The notes: generated by a model from the letters alone, not told the origin. A stretch of 40,232 nt of DNA from Jaenimonas drosophilae (GCA_030849065.1 JASAON010001493.1:1-40232); one strand, 5' to 3'; shown: positions 22,487-32,295, counted from the stretch's first letter. Translations and numbers: made by a program.

Positions 22487-25400
22487 ATGCACATGCGCGC
22501 TCTGCTCCGGCCGAGCTGCATCGCTCGGTCTGCCGCCGCCGTACGTCTTCCTTTTATCTTGTGTGCCTCTCCTCCACTGGCGGAGCGTGCGTTGGTGCTT
22601 CAGTCGGAGCGAAAACAACACAAGAGCTACGGGCCACGCCGTGTGGCCAAGTCACTGCGGGACTCTATGCTGATCCAAACGAGCACCTCAACAACAACAT
22701 CCACGAACGAAGTACAACAACAGGATCTGCAACAACAACGCCGTCAGCGCAAGAAGAAGGGCTTCAACTGCATCATGAGTTGGTGTGGCGCACATCAGAG
22801 TCGTGCCACGAGCAAAAATGTTGCGTCATCCTACTACAATAGCTGCACCGCGGATGAGTTGAGAGAGCTCGATGCGGTGGCAGTGGAGTGGGTGGCGCAG
22901 TCGGCGCGGTTTTTTTCATGCGCGCAGTCCTTGGTGGTGCTGAGCTTCTTGTGCGATGTGCTCGTCTCGATACTCCAACAACCACAACACGCACCATCAT
23001 CATCATCATCATCAGCATCATCTGTGGTGAAGCCGATGTGCCGTGCCATTGCGGCAGTGCTGCAACACGGTGTTGGCGATGATGCGGCGGAGCTCTCCAC
23101 GCAATCGCCAACCGTCTTGGCCAGCGCACTCTACGGCCTTCATCGCCTCTCTCTCATGTCGCTGAGCTCATCTGCCATGCGTGCATCTCTGGCCGACGTA
23201 CAACCACCTCCATCGCTCTACGTGCGCTTCATGGAGACGTTGCGCAATCGCACGATGATGGATGATCTCCTCGCACATCATCGTGAGTTGGGCATCGAGG
23301 TACTCCTCACGGCGCTATACATCATCTCCCCCGAACGTTGCGCGGAGATGGTGCCGGCAGCAGAAGTTGCCGAAGTGTTGCGCATGAGCTCCACACGATT
23401 GCATGGATGTATCGTGGATACGCTGCCAACGAGGGAGGAGGTGCTTCTTGCGGATGGTGCCACCACTGAAGATGCCAACACCAACACCAACACCATGAGT
23501 ATGTCGGAGTGTAGTGCCATCATCAACCATGCCGTGTGCAACGAAATTGTGCGGGCAGATCTAATTCAGTACCTTTTTTGTGTGCGACGCGCGCCATCAC
23601 AGTGGAGCTCATCGGATGCTGCACGACTGGCGCAGGTGTTGGCGCTCATCCCGCGCAGCCACATGTGGCTCAGCAATTCCATCGTTGCACGCACTCCATA
23701 CACTGCCAACGCAACAACAACAACAACATCATCATCGGCAACTACACGAGCCATCTTGATGTTGGTACCTTTTGTGAGTGACGCATCAGCCTACCTCCGC
23801 CAACGTGGTGTTTTGACGGCCGATGGCCGATTGGCAACGTCGCTGAGTCTGCGCGGATGCGATGCGCGCCGGATGATGGGCCACATTGGCACACATCTCA
23901 CCTGGAATGATGTGCAGCGATGGATTCGTACCGCCGTGGGTGAGGAGATGTATCAGGAACTGCGCAAGACAACAACCAAGAGCAGCAACAACAACAACAA
24001 GAACAGCAACAACAAGAAGACGGTTGCAACACGTGCGTCCATGAAGAATGCTGAGCCATGTGTGCCAACACCACGCATCCATAACAACATCCCACTCACT
24101 CCGTCGTACATTTCACTATTGCGTTTTCTGATGGCCGTCGTGATGGACGAGAAGGCATCCACGTCTGTGCCATCACACATCATCTTCCCCGTGGAGGCCA
24201 ACGCCACCTCGGACACCACAGAAGATGTGCGAGCTACCATGCGCAGCTGGGCGCAACACATCTTCACGTGCATCGATTGGAGCACTGCCATGACGCATGA
24301 TGCTGATGCTGATGCTGATGTTGAGCATGAATCCAACGGCACCACGTCGTCGCCCATCACTGCCGCCGTTGCGACGGAGACGATGGAGGTTTATGTTGCT
24401 GCTCACTGCCTCTTCTTGTGGCCGTGCATCCATCGCATCCCTGACCAACATCTCCTCGCCAACTACGCCAACGCAGAGGTCTTTGTGAAACACACGTCTG
24501 GCTACTCCGTTGAGCGACGCCTATACATCATCTCCAAGCTCCTCAATCATGATGCAGCACTCCTCACTTCACACGAGAGCCGCCAAACCTTGTTGATGTC
24601 CTTGCTCACCTACAATTGCAACACAACGATGAGCTCCATCTTCCGTTTTCTCCGCTACCTCGCCCCGACATCCTCGGCGTTGCGATGTACGCCAACGGAG
24701 GTCATGGCGGCACTGGCCGCACGTCGCAACGTTGATCCACGAACCTACCAACGCCAACGGTTTGAGCTCGGTGATGCGGGCTACATCGCCCTCTACGCGG
24801 AGGTGTTGCTGCACGCGATGCCAGTTCTGACGTGTAGTGAAGAGTGGGGCGTTAATCGCGCCATCACGGAGAATCTTCAACGTACGTTGGGCTCATGGAC
24901 CACGTCTTTCTTCTTCACGCTGGCGGCAGATCGCTCCGCGCGCATCGAACGCAGTGCCGTGAGCTCACCAACACCACCACCACCAACAACAACGACCAAG
25001 ATGCATGATGATGATCATGATGGTGAATCTCCTCTTTCATCACCAACCACGATGGAGTTGGAGCGTGTGTTGAGCTACGCCATCGTACACGGCGCACAAC
25101 TTGGCGACGCAGTGGCGGCGGAGGTGTTCTTCCGCTTAAAGGAAGCCATTTCAGCAACACACAAGTCGGAGGATGAGAACAAGACGCACGCTGATGATGA
25201 TGATGATGATGATGTTGTGGTTGTCTTTGAGCATCATGTGGTGTTTCGTGGTGCGGAGGAGGCGACGGCACGCTATCACAACGCCGTGGAGTTGCTCCCC
25301 CTTCCTGCACACTTCCTCGTCATGGCACGTACTGCAACAACAACAACATCATCATCATCATCATCATCATCACCATCTACACACCATCAACTGTTGCCGC

Positions 25401-28090
25401 TCTCCACGGGCTACCTGACACATCTTCTTGAGCGCTGCGAACCTGGCCTCTTCGTGCACGTCTTCTCCGCCTTCCGTGGAGCGGTGCATGCGCGGAGGGC
25501 GGAGGTGGTTGATGCTGATGTACGTGACGATGAAGTGGAGCTGCAGTTGGTGCGTACAGCTCTTGGTGTTGCGTTGTCTCGTGCACGTGGGGTTGTTGCA
25601 AATGATGGATCATCATCATCAACAACGACACGCAAAGAGAAGATGGCGTCACCTGCAACAACACCTCGAAGCATATCTGCGGTGTTGTTGCCGATCCTTC
25701 GAGCATGCATCCACGGACTTGGCACACCAGCACCAACATCATCAGCCACTGAAGACGAGCAGAAGCCAGCACATCAGCCCAACACAACAACAACAACAAC
25801 ACCAACAACAGGTTCGGTTATACACGAGGAGGTTCGCCATGATGTAGAGCAACACGTCACTCAGCTCATCTCCTTCATGAAGCACGAGGAGCAACTGACG
25901 TTGGCGTGGGCGACGTTGCGGGTACTCACCACGCACCTCCCAGCCGCTGCCGAGGTGTTGTTCTTGTTGGTGCATCAACGCCACATGGATCATCTCACGC
26001 ATGCGGAGCTCCTTCGATTGTGTTGCATCTATCCTCCCTCTGCATCGGTGGTGGTGGAGCGTTTGCGCGTTCTTCTTCATGAAGATGATGCAACAACAAC
26101 AACAACAACATCAACGTTGGTGTTGGAGGAGGTGTTAAGGCAGTCCAAGCACATCCCCATGAGTGTCATTGCCTCGGTGGTGATGATGATCCTACACACC
26201 GCCACCTTTGCATGGTGCGCACGCTTGCTCTCCGCCCTTGCGCCACGTCATGCGGAGGTGCCGCTGACGCTCCTCACGCATGTTGTTGAGCGCGTGGAGG
26301 AGGTTAGCGACTCCGCATCGGGAGCGGATCGCAATCTGTTGTTACTCATCCTACAGAGCTACCTCGTGGAGGATGGCACATCCAACAACAACAACAACAA
26401 CAACAAAAAGATGAAGGATGATGATGATGATGTTGATGATGGTGGTGCACGACGTGCTGTACTCCAGCGTTGTTTGGATGCACTCTTGTTGCTTCATCAA
26501 GTCGTGAATGCCACAACACTGCACAACTTTTTGGTATCATACCCAACATCATTTCTACACACGGTGCGTGGTGCCCTGGAGGTGCAAGTGCGCCAACACA
26601 TCATTCCATCCATACTTCCTGCTCCGGATGATGTTGCCATCAACAACAACAAGATGAAGGAAGACCAAGAAGAAGAACAACAACAACAACATGATGTTGT
26701 TGGCGTGGATGCATCAACTGCTGCTGGTACACGTGTGGTGGAGCAGCTCCTTCCCCTTGTGCAGCTCCTCACGGAGTACGACGTCTTGACGGATGAGATG
26801 CGGCGCGATGTACGTCTCCGACTACGTCACAGCCAACACGTCCTTCGTGATGCTTTTCATTGCAATGCCAAGGCGTGCAGTACGCTCTTGTTCCTCCTTC
26901 ACAAGGAGGATGCTGATGTTGTTGTTGTGGTTCATGATGATGATGATGCCAAGAAGAAGGATGATGATGATGATGAAGATGATTCGCTGGTTGATTGGTT
27001 GCGTCGCTCACTCGAGAGCCCATCTGAGAAGCTCATTCTGTATTCATCCATTGTTGAGCACCTCACCTCCACGAAGGAGGTGCACGCAAGTACGTCATGT
27101 GCCGCTGATGCGTTGTGCGTGGAGTTGTGGTCCAGCGCAACACATGTTGGCACCGCTGAGTTTGCTAAGCTGATGCTCTTCACCGCACGAGCGCGACGCT
27201 GGCACCTCCTCAAGCATCATGATGGTGATGAAGATGAAGTGCAGGATGCCAAGATGATGATGATGATGAAGCACGGCACATCCACGTGCGCAAGCATCCT
27301 TCGTGAGCACCTCCATCGTGCTGATGCACACAGCCGTTGCATCATGATCAAGGCCGCGGCATCGCACCGCCCACTCTTTGCCGCTGTGGAGGAGGAGGTG
27401 ATGACGATGCTCGTGGATGATGTGCCAGATTTGGCGCATGAAGATCTCGAGCTCATTCTGGCCACCTGCTTGCTCATGGCCCACAACAACATGATGGATG
27501 GCAAGCTGGAGGCACTCCTCGACGTGATTGGCAGCCGTTTATCCATCATGTTGGCACGATGCCGAAGTAGCACGTTGCTCCGCCTAATCCGCTGCCACGC
27601 CGTCTTCCACGTGGAGGATGATGCGTTGATGGCACAGGCACTGTATGCACTTGCTGAGCAGGTTGGCAACCACATGGAGATCAAGCTCGACGTGTCGCAG
27701 GTGCTGATGTTGCTCACCTCCGTGGTGGAGCTGAAGATACCATCCCCACCCGAACGTCTCGTTGTTGCGTGTTTCATCAAGCTGGAAAAGCACGTTGAGC
27801 AGCTCCAACCACATCAACTCACCACCACGGGCCAACTTCTCGTGGATCTGGAGATGGCCTACACACCAACCGTGAGTACGTTGGTCAGCCGGCTGCTGGA
27901 GTCGCGTGAGGGCCTCTTGGCACAACATCCGCCACTTCGACGTGTGGTGGAGCTGCTCTGCGATGAGTATGATGCGGATGGCCCACTGCATCTTCGGTCA
28001 TTGCGCCTGCGCAAGCGGCGCCATCAGCGGAGGCTTGCCGCCTATCTCCACTCATGCAGCAGTGGCACACAGCACGACGTTCGCCAATGA
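22487..28090 (+). CDS. Very large mitochondrial helical-repeat protein
   Basis: A 1,867-residue protein. Its N-terminus (MHMRALLRPSCIARSAAAVR, then hydrophobic, free of acids) is a good mitochondrial targeting sequence; a second ATG at 22493 would serve as well. The body is alpha-helical with degenerate leucine-rich helical pairs of about 35 residues, clearest at the C-terminus (for example HEDLELILATCLLMAHN and LDVSQVLMLLTSVVELKIPS). This is reminiscent of FASTK/RAP or OPR/PPR-like RNA-binding repeats; no RAP domain was identified. Kinetoplastid mitochondria use many such proteins in RNA processing and ribosome assembly, so that role is inferred. The chain is broken by N, D, T, S and Q runs encoded by AAC, GAT, ACA, TCA and CAA triplets. 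The TGA stop is the first unit of a (TGA)n microsatellite. Confidence 0.7.
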   Translation: MHMRALLRPSCIARSAAAVRLPFILCASPPLAERALVLQSERKQHKSYGPRRVAKSLRDSMLIQTSTSTTTSTNEVQQQDLQQQRRQRKKKGFNCIMSWCGAHQSRATSKNVASSYYNSCTADELRELDAVAVEWVAQSARFFSCAQSLVVLSFLCDVLVSILQQPQHAPSSSSSSASSVVKPMCRAIAAVLQHGVGDDAAELSTQSPTVLASALYGLHRLSLMSLSSSAMRASLADVQPPPSLYVRFMETLRNRTMMDDLLAHHRELGIEVLLTALYIISPERCAEMVPAAEVAEVLRMSSTRLHGCIVDTLPTREEVLLADGATTEDANTNTNTMSMSECSAIINHAVCNEIVRADLIQYLFCVRRAPSQWSSSDAARLAQVLALIPRSHMWLSNSIVARTPYTANATTTTTSSSATTRAILMLVPFVSDASAYLRQRGVLTADGRLATSLSLRGCDARRMMGHIGTHLTWNDVQRWIRTAVGEEMYQELRKTTTKSSNNNNKNSNNKKTVATRASMKNAEPCVPTPRIHNNIPLTPSYISLLRFLMAVVMDEKASTSVPSHIIFPVEANATSDTTEDVRATMRSWAQHIFTCIDWSTAMTHDADADADVEHESNGTTSSPITAAVATETMEVYVAAHCLFLWPCIHRIPDQHLLANYANAEVFVKHTSGYSVERRLYIISKLLNHDAALLTSHESRQTLLMSLLTYNCNTTMSSIFRFLRYLAPTSSALRCTPTEVMAALAARRNVDPRTYQRQRFELGDAGYIALYAEVLLHAMPVLTCSEEWGVNRAITENLQRTLGSWTTSFFFTLAADRSARIERSAVSSPTPPPPTTTTKMHDDDHDGESPLSSPTTMELERVLSYAIVHGAQLGDAVAAEVFFRLKEAISATHKSEDENKTHADDDDDDDVVVVFEHHVVFRGAEEATARYHNAVELLPLPAHFLVMARTATTTTSSSSSSSSPSTHHQLLPLSTGYLTHLLERCEPGLFVHVFSAFRGAVHARRAEVVDADVRDDEVELQLVRTALGVALSRARGVVANDGSSSSTTTRKEKMASPATTPRSISAVLLPILRACIHGLGTPAPTSSATEDEQKPAHQPNTTTTTTPTTGSVIHEEVRHDVEQHVTQLISFMKHEEQLTLAWATLRVLTTHLPAAAEVLFLLVHQRHMDHLTHAELLRLCCIYPPSASVVVERLRVLLHEDDATTTTTTSTLVLEEVLRQSKHIPMSVIASVVMMILHTATFAWCARLLSALAPRHAEVPLTLLTHVVERVEEVSDSASGADRNLLLLILQSYLVEDGTSNNNNNNNKKMKDDDDDVDDGGARRAVLQRCLDALLLLHQVVNATTLHNFLVSYPTSFLHTVRGALEVQVRQHIIPSILPAPDDVAINNNKMKEDQEEEQQQQHDVVGVDASTAAGTRVVEQLLPLVQLLTEYDVLTDEMRRDVRLRLRHSQHVLRDAFHCNAKACSTLLFLLHKEDADVVVVVHDDDDAKKKDDDDDEDDSLVDWLRRSLESPSEKLILYSSIVEHLTSTKEVHASTSCAADALCVELWSSATHVGTAEFAKLMLFTARARRWHLLKHHDGDEDEVQDAKMMMMMKHGTSTCASILREHLHRADAHSRCIMIKAAASHRPLFAAVEEEVMTMLVDDVPDLAHEDLELILATCLLMAHNNMMDGKLEALLDVIGSRLSIMLARCRSSTLLRLIRCHAVFHVEDDALMAQALYALAEQVGNHMEIKLDVSQVLMLLTSVVELKIPSPPERLVVACFIKLEKHVEQLQPHQLTTTGQLLVDLEMAYTPTVSTLVSRLLESREGLLAQHPPLRRVVELLCDEYDADGPLHLRSLRLRKRRHQRRLAAYLHSCSSGTQHDVRQ

Positions 28091-28118
28091 TGATGATGAT
28101 GATGATGATGGTGCATCT

Positions 28119-28157
<39 letters not shown>
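28088..28157 (+). repeat. (TGA)n run containing the stop codon, then (CA)n
   Basis: The stop codon at 28088-28090 begins a perfect TGA/ATG run to about 28110. A CA run follows at 28123-28157. Contraction or expansion by whole triplets would leave termination intact. Confidence 0.85.
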
Positions 28158-28159
<2 letters not shown>

Positions 28160-28230
28160 ACTAAGAACAACAACATGCATGTCTATCCAAACCCAGAAGG
28201 AGGTACGCACCATGTTGCAATGATGTCTGT

Positions 28231-28281
28231 GTTTTCACGATTTTCTTCTTCCACCTCTCTCTCTTCACACAACATTCTGAG
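28231..28281 (+). promoter_or_regulatory. Predicted trans-splice acceptor for the LRR gene
   Basis: The tract TTTTCTTCTTCCACCTCTCT, followed by CTCTTCAC, leads to CATTCTGAG, AG 28280-28281. The first ATG downstream is 28325. Confidence 0.55.
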
Positions 28282-28324
28282 AGCATTCGCAGACTCACCA
28301 ACGTGCTCAGCTCCCATCTTCGTG

Positions 28325-29041
28325 ATGGAGTACTTCCCAGATGGCACGGCCGTCTTGACGGAGGACTACCTCCTCCAACGCCATCGTCAGTACGACGTGG
28401 CAATGATGTACGAGATTAGTGTACCCAACCTCCGCATCTCATCCCTGGGCGGTGCGCTGGCTCGCTGCACCTTTGTTGGCGTGATGAATCTTTCACGCAA
28501 CCAGCTTACCTCACTTGCTGGGTTGGAGCACGTGGCGGCCACCTTAACGCATCTGAATGTGGCCGAGAACAAAATCAACGACATCTCCGCCATCGCAACA
28601 TGCCGGAAGCTCTCTCATGTGTTTCTGGAAGGGAATGAGCTGGCCAACATGGATGCTGTTCGCCCTCTTGCGGCACTTCCCGAGCTGCGTGAGTTGTGCT
28701 TGATGCGGCGCATCGCACTGGATGGAGATGATGATGCATTGATCATGGATAACCCCGTGTGCAGATCCACGACGGAGTACGCAGTGGTGCGTGCGGAGTT
28801 GTTTCGCCATGTTGCGTGGCTTGACAACGTCTTTTTCCGCGACGAGAAGAAGTCTGCGACAGCGAACGCTGACGGATCATCATCCAACTTGATGGATTCC
28901 ACGGCCAACGTGATGAAGCGCATGGAGGATCAGGCGGAGGGATGTACCACGAGCAGCCGTGCGCTCGAGGATGCGTTTGCGGCAACGATGGCTGCTGTGG
29001 CAACGTCCGTTGAGGCGGCCATGAAAAAGACACCATCATGA
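28325..29041 (+). CDS. LRRC61-like leucine-rich-repeat protein
   Basis: A 238-residue protein with SDS22-type leucine-rich repeats: VGVMNLSRNQLTSLAGLEHV, THLNVAENKINDISAIATC and SHVFLEGNEL, followed by an LRR cap with DNPVCRSTTEYAVVRAELFR and WLDN. The N-terminal motif VLTEDYLLQRHRQYDV matches the region before the repeats in LRRC61-type proteins (ITPQLL..RTGEF). Repeats occupy about residues 30-130 and the cap about 135-175. The Ser/Met/Asp-rich tail ends in a Lys-rich helix. Such proteins are common around cilia and flagella, but a specific role is not shown. The longer frame upstream contains the acceptor, so 28325 is preferred. A GAT/TGA run follows the stop. Confidence 0.75.
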   Translation: MEYFPDGTAVLTEDYLLQRHRQYDVAMMYEISVPNLRISSLGGALARCTFVGVMNLSRNQLTSLAGLEHVAATLTHLNVAENKINDISAIATCRKLSHVFLEGNELANMDAVRPLAALPELRELCLMRRIALDGDDDALIMDNPVCRSTTEYAVVRAELFRHVAWLDNVFFRDEKKSATANADGSSSNLMDSTANVMKRMEDQAEGCTTSSRALEDAFAATMAAVATSVEAAMKKTPS

Positions 29042-29195
29042 AGAAGAAGAAATGATGATGATGATGATGAGCTCCACCAGCGCAGTACATGTGCTGTATT
29101 GTGTCTGTGGATGAGCTCTGCTGCTGTTGTAGATGGTCGTACTACATGACTCCTCAAAAAAAAAAAACATGCGAAGATTTCCAAATCCGAAGAAC

Positions 29196-29239
<44 letters not shown>
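29196..29239 (+). repeat. (TTG)n microsatellite in the TRM6 upstream region
   Basis: About 14 TTG triplets just before the pyrimidine tract (29250-29287). This is the complement of the CAA/AAC runs that fill coding regions. In this orientation it is found only outside genes. Confidence 0.9.
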
Positions 29240-29325
29240 ATTGTGCCAATCATTCATTCTTCTTCTCTTCTTCACTCTTGTTTTGTGTGTTGCGCACACA
29301 CACATGTTAGCCTACACACGTGTTG

Positions 29326-30657
29326 ATGGAGGTACAACGCATCAAGGAAGGCGACTACGTGATACTCCATGGCGGAGGTGTGAAGCGCATGGCACAAGTG
29401 AAGCGCATGGGTGCAAAGCTGCGTCTTGGTCGGTCTGGCGCCGCTGACATGTTGAGCCTCGTTGGCATGCGCGTGGATGAGGTGGTGCAGCTCGAGGGCA
29501 ACGGCCGTTTTGTGCCAACCAAAGACTATCCCGATCTCGATCTCTCAACATTGAATGATCAGCCTCGCGCTGCTGGTGCGGAACAACAACAACAACAACA
29601 AGACGACGATGCCAGCGGACGTGATAACCGAAGTCTCATGGATGATAATCAGAGCCAAGGCCTGACCAACACGGAGGTGGCGCAGATTCGTCGTGATGGA
29701 GGCCTCGACGTCCTCCTGAGCACCTTGGTGGAGCGCAGCACAACGTTTCAGAGCAAAACGAACTTCTCACAGGAGAAGTACCTCCGCAAGAAGCAAAAGA
29801 AGTACGGCACCATCTTCAAGGTGGAGAAGGTCTTCCCTGACAACTTGGCCGAAGTACATCTCCCAACCATCAATCCATCCGATCACGCACCCGACGACAG
29901 CAAATTCATTCGTCTTCGTGCTGATTCTGTGGCCCTCATGCTGCATCATGGCGATGTGAAGTACAACAGCCGTGTGTTGTGCTACGAACGCACCAACGGC
30001 GTGTTGTGTGCGGATATCCTCACACGTTTAAACGAGGATGGCCGCTTATTTCAAGTGATGGAGAAGAGGGCACAGCCCAACCCGGTGACGGCCATGGCGA
30101 TGCAGCTCGACGGCATCAAGACGCGATGGAAGGCGGTGCCGCGCAACGCTGGATTTGTTTCTGGTGCGGTGGAGGAGGTGGCGGAGGTGGTGATGCCAAC
30201 GGGCCCATCACCACGCGCCGCTCGCGCCCCCGAGGGCGGCGTGTCGCAGTGGATGAAGGGTCTTGACGCACGTGCGGAGCTCCTCGCCAACCCAGCCGAC
30301 TCCCTCATCATCGCCGATGATGAAGATACGTGTGGTGTTGTGGCAGATTTGCTGCCCTTTCTTGCTGTGGGTGGCCACGTGGTGGTTTTCAGCCCCTTCT
30401 TGGAGGATTGTACGGCCCTCTTCGAGCCACTTCGTCGTGTGTGTGTGAATGTACGAATTATGCAAACGTGGTACCGCCATCATCAGGTGCTCCCACAACG
30501 CACGCATCCAACGGTTAACATGAGCTCTGCGGGCGGCTACATCCTCACCGCGGTGAAGGTGGCGGAGAAGCCACAGGCACCTGTCCTTGACGAGGATGGA
30601 GGAGAGAAGGTTGGCCAGAAGCGTGCGCGTGATGATGCGGAGAATGCGGATGAGTAG
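29326..30657 (+). CDS. TRM6: tRNA (adenine-58-N1) methyltransferase non-catalytic subunit TRM6
   Basis: A 443-residue protein of the TRM6/GCD10 family, which pairs with catalytic TRM61 to make m1A58 in the T-loop of tRNAs, chiefly initiator tRNA-Met. Family signatures: an N-terminal barrel-like segment (IKEGDYVILHGGGVKR), IRRDGGLDVLLSTLVERSTT, and the highly conserved KTNFSQEKYLRKKQKKYGTI. Then come FIRLRADSVALMLHHGDV and a C-terminal Rossmann-like half (SLIIADDEDTCGVVADLLPF...GGHVVVFSPFLEDC). As expected for TRM6, no SAM-binding motif is intact. A QQQQQQ run near residue 90 comes from a CAA microsatellite. The start is the first ATG after AG 29309-29310; two codons of open frame before it begin with GTG. 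Confidence 0.92.
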   Translation: MEVQRIKEGDYVILHGGGVKRMAQVKRMGAKLRLGRSGAADMLSLVGMRVDEVVQLEGNGRFVPTKDYPDLDLSTLNDQPRAAGAEQQQQQQDDDASGRDNRSLMDDNQSQGLTNTEVAQIRRDGGLDVLLSTLVERSTTFQSKTNFSQEKYLRKKQKKYGTIFKVEKVFPDNLAEVHLPTINPSDHAPDDSKFIRLRADSVALMLHHGDVKYNSRVLCYERTNGVLCADILTRLNEDGRLFQVMEKRAQPNPVTAMAMQLDGIKTRWKAVPRNAGFVSGAVEEVAEVVMPTGPSPRAARAPEGGVSQWMKGLDARAELLANPADSLIIADDEDTCGVVADLLPFLAVGGHVVVFSPFLEDCTALFEPLRRVCVNVRIMQTWYRHHQVLPQRTHPTVNMSSAGGYILTAVKVAEKPQAPVLDEDGGEKVGQKRARDDAENADE

Positions 30658-30921
30658 TCGTCATGCCATCACCATCATCATCATCATCATCAATGCTGCG
30701 ACTGAATGAAGTGATGTGCTACACACATGGTAAGTGCCACAACAAAACGTGCGATGTACGTGTGCGCATGCGTGTGTTTGGCTGTGGAGAGCTCGATTAA
30801 GATGCGTCAGAGGACGTTTTTCGGATACCAATCTAAAAAAACAAGAATGCTGATTATGATGCTGCTGCACGCGCGCGCGTGTGTGTGAGCTCATTCACCT
30901 ACATTCATCCATCCCTCAGCA

Positions 30922-30985
30922 CCTCATTCGTCTTTCATGTGCTGCACCCTTCTCTTCCATCATCATCATCATCATCATCATCAAG
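30922..30985 (+). promoter_or_regulatory. Predicted trans-splice acceptor for the 47-residue gene
   Basis: A C/T-rich tract (CATTCGTCTTTCATG, CTTCTCTTCC) and an ATC run lead to AAG, AG 30984-30985. The first ATG downstream is 31038. The rest of 30658-30921 shows only ATC triplets and GT-rich DNA. Confidence 0.5.
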
Positions 30986-31037
30986 ATTGAGCTCTACTCA
31001 CTCCTACAATCACCAACACCCACCCACCTACACAAGG

Positions 31038-31181
31038 ATGATCTACGACGTTAATACCCCGCAGTACCAGCAGTTCCTCAAGTCCAGCGGCCGCCGTCGC
31101 GAGGACTACGGCAAGACCAAGACGGCCATCATCAGCAAGCAAACGTCGAAGCCCGGCGGTGCTGCCAGCACGGGTCTGTAG
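31038..31181 (+). CDS. 47-residue small protein
   Basis: The product starts MIYDVNTPQYQQFLKSSGRR and continues basic and polar (EDYGKTKTAIISKQ...) to TAG. It has no membrane segment or signal peptide. Codons are strongly C/G-ending (CGC, GAG, TAC, AAG, ATC), unlike the surrounding spacer, which favours a real, well-expressed gene. The MIYDVNTPxYxxFL start looks like a conserved short motif, but I do not recognise the family. The longer frame upstream only translates the ATC repeat and pyrimidine tract as Ser and His. Confidence 0.65.
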   Translation: MIYDVNTPQYQQFLKSSGRRREDYGKTKTAIISKQTSKPGGAASTGL

Positions 31182-31599
31182 GATGTTTGTGTGGCATGAT
31201 GGCACACATACACACACCCTTCTTGTTTCTTCTTGTTTGGGGAGGATGGAGGAACCCCACACACACACCACCGCCATGAGGAGTGAGATTGAAAGAGGCT
31301 AGGAGGACATAGCCACATACATGCACGTACACATGATGGGCATTCATCCTGACTCAGTGATGATGATGACGATGATGATGATGATGCTCTTTCTCTGTGT
31401 TATTCATGGGAAGATGTGCTGGCCTCCCATCTCATCTCCACACGGCACTGGTTGTCGTGCATAACTACGCTAACTCGACCCATTCTCACGCATGGATCAT
31501 TGTATGTGCTTTTTGTTGTTGTTGTTCGTGGATGTGTGATGATGATTGATTGCTTCATCATCATCATCATCACCACCATCACCTCTCTGCTCAGGATTC
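31182..31599. other. Intergenic, no gene seen
   Basis: It holds a (GAT/ATG)n run (31358-31386), a GTT run (31512-31525) and the start of an ATC run (31556-31571). The only ATG linked to an upstream tract opens an 18-codon frame near 31246. Confidence 0.55.
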
Positions 31600-31649
31600 T
31601 TGTCGCACCACACCCATCTCACTCTTCCCCTTCTTCTTTCTTTCGGCAG
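31600..31649 (+). promoter_or_regulatory. Predicted trans-splice acceptor for the MscS gene
   Basis: A tract rich in C and T (CCATCTCACTCTTCCCCTTC then TTCTTTCTTTCGG) ends with CAG, AG 31648-31649. The first ATG downstream is 31729. A TTG run fills the last part of the 5' UTR. Confidence 0.6.
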
Positions 31650-31728
31650 CCAAGCAAACAACACCATCACATACTCACACGTACGTACACGTACATATAC
31701 ACGTTTTGTTGTTGCTGTTGTTGTTGTT

Positions 31729-32295
31729 ATGAAGCGCTTCTTTGATGCCGTGTACCGCCGCACCGGCCTCGTTGAAGATGCCGGCCAACGCAGCGTTGCC
31801 AGCCAAGTCACCGCCATCGTCGTTGAGGGCGCCATCGTCTTCAGCCTTCTTGGCACACTTGGCGTAGATACGAGCCCGCTCATCACCGCCGCTGGAGTAA
31901 CGGGCGCCACGATTGGTTTTGCATCGAAGGATTTTGGTGCCAACTTCGTGGCGAGCCTCGCCTTGTCCGGCCACGCCGCCCTTCGCACGGGCAATCGTGT
32001 TGTGATTGGCAGCGGCGTGAATGTGGTGTCGGGGGAGGTGAAGGACTGGGATACACGCTACCTGTATCTCGTGAATGATAAGGGCCATGTGCTGAGTGTG
32101 CCGAACAATCTCATTCTGAATTCCGTCGTAACTCTGGAGAAGTTGTCGGGGGGAGGCAAAACACCGGTGGCGGCACTCTGGGCGGAGAGAGATCAGCAAC
32201 AGGCTCACCAACAGCAGCAGCATCATCATCACGCACCACAACATGGGAATGGCAACAAGACGGAGGCTGCAGGATCAAAGAAGGCCATTGAATGA
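31729..32295 (+). CDS. mscS: Compact MscS-family mechanosensitive channel
   Basis: A 188-residue protein. Residues about 30-135 match the MscS pore helix plus beta domain. The hydrophobic stretch IVVEGAIVFSLLGTLGVDTS is followed by the Gly/Ala-rich pore segment (PLITAAGVTGATIGFASKDF, then GANFVASLAL), the RTGNRVVIGSG turn, GEVKDWDTRYLYLVNDKGHV and SVPNNLILNSVV. It is probably a homo-oligomeric tension-gated channel used in osmotic relief. It lacks MscS TM1 and TM2 and most of the C-terminal alpha/beta domain, like the short trypanosomatid MscS proteins as I recall them. The tail (about 150-188) is Q/H/N-rich from CAA/CAT repeats. Plasma membrane, contractile vacuole or mitochondrion are all possible. 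The start is the first ATG after AG 31648-31649. Confidence 0.85.
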   Translation: MKRFFDAVYRRTGLVEDAGQRSVASQVTAIVVEGAIVFSLLGTLGVDTSPLITAAGVTGATIGFASKDFGANFVASLALSGHAALRTGNRVVIGSGVNVVSGEVKDWDTRYLYLVNDKGHVLSVPNNLILNSVVTLEKLSGGGKTPVAALWAERDQQQAHQQQQHHHHAPQHGNGNKTEAAGSKKAIE

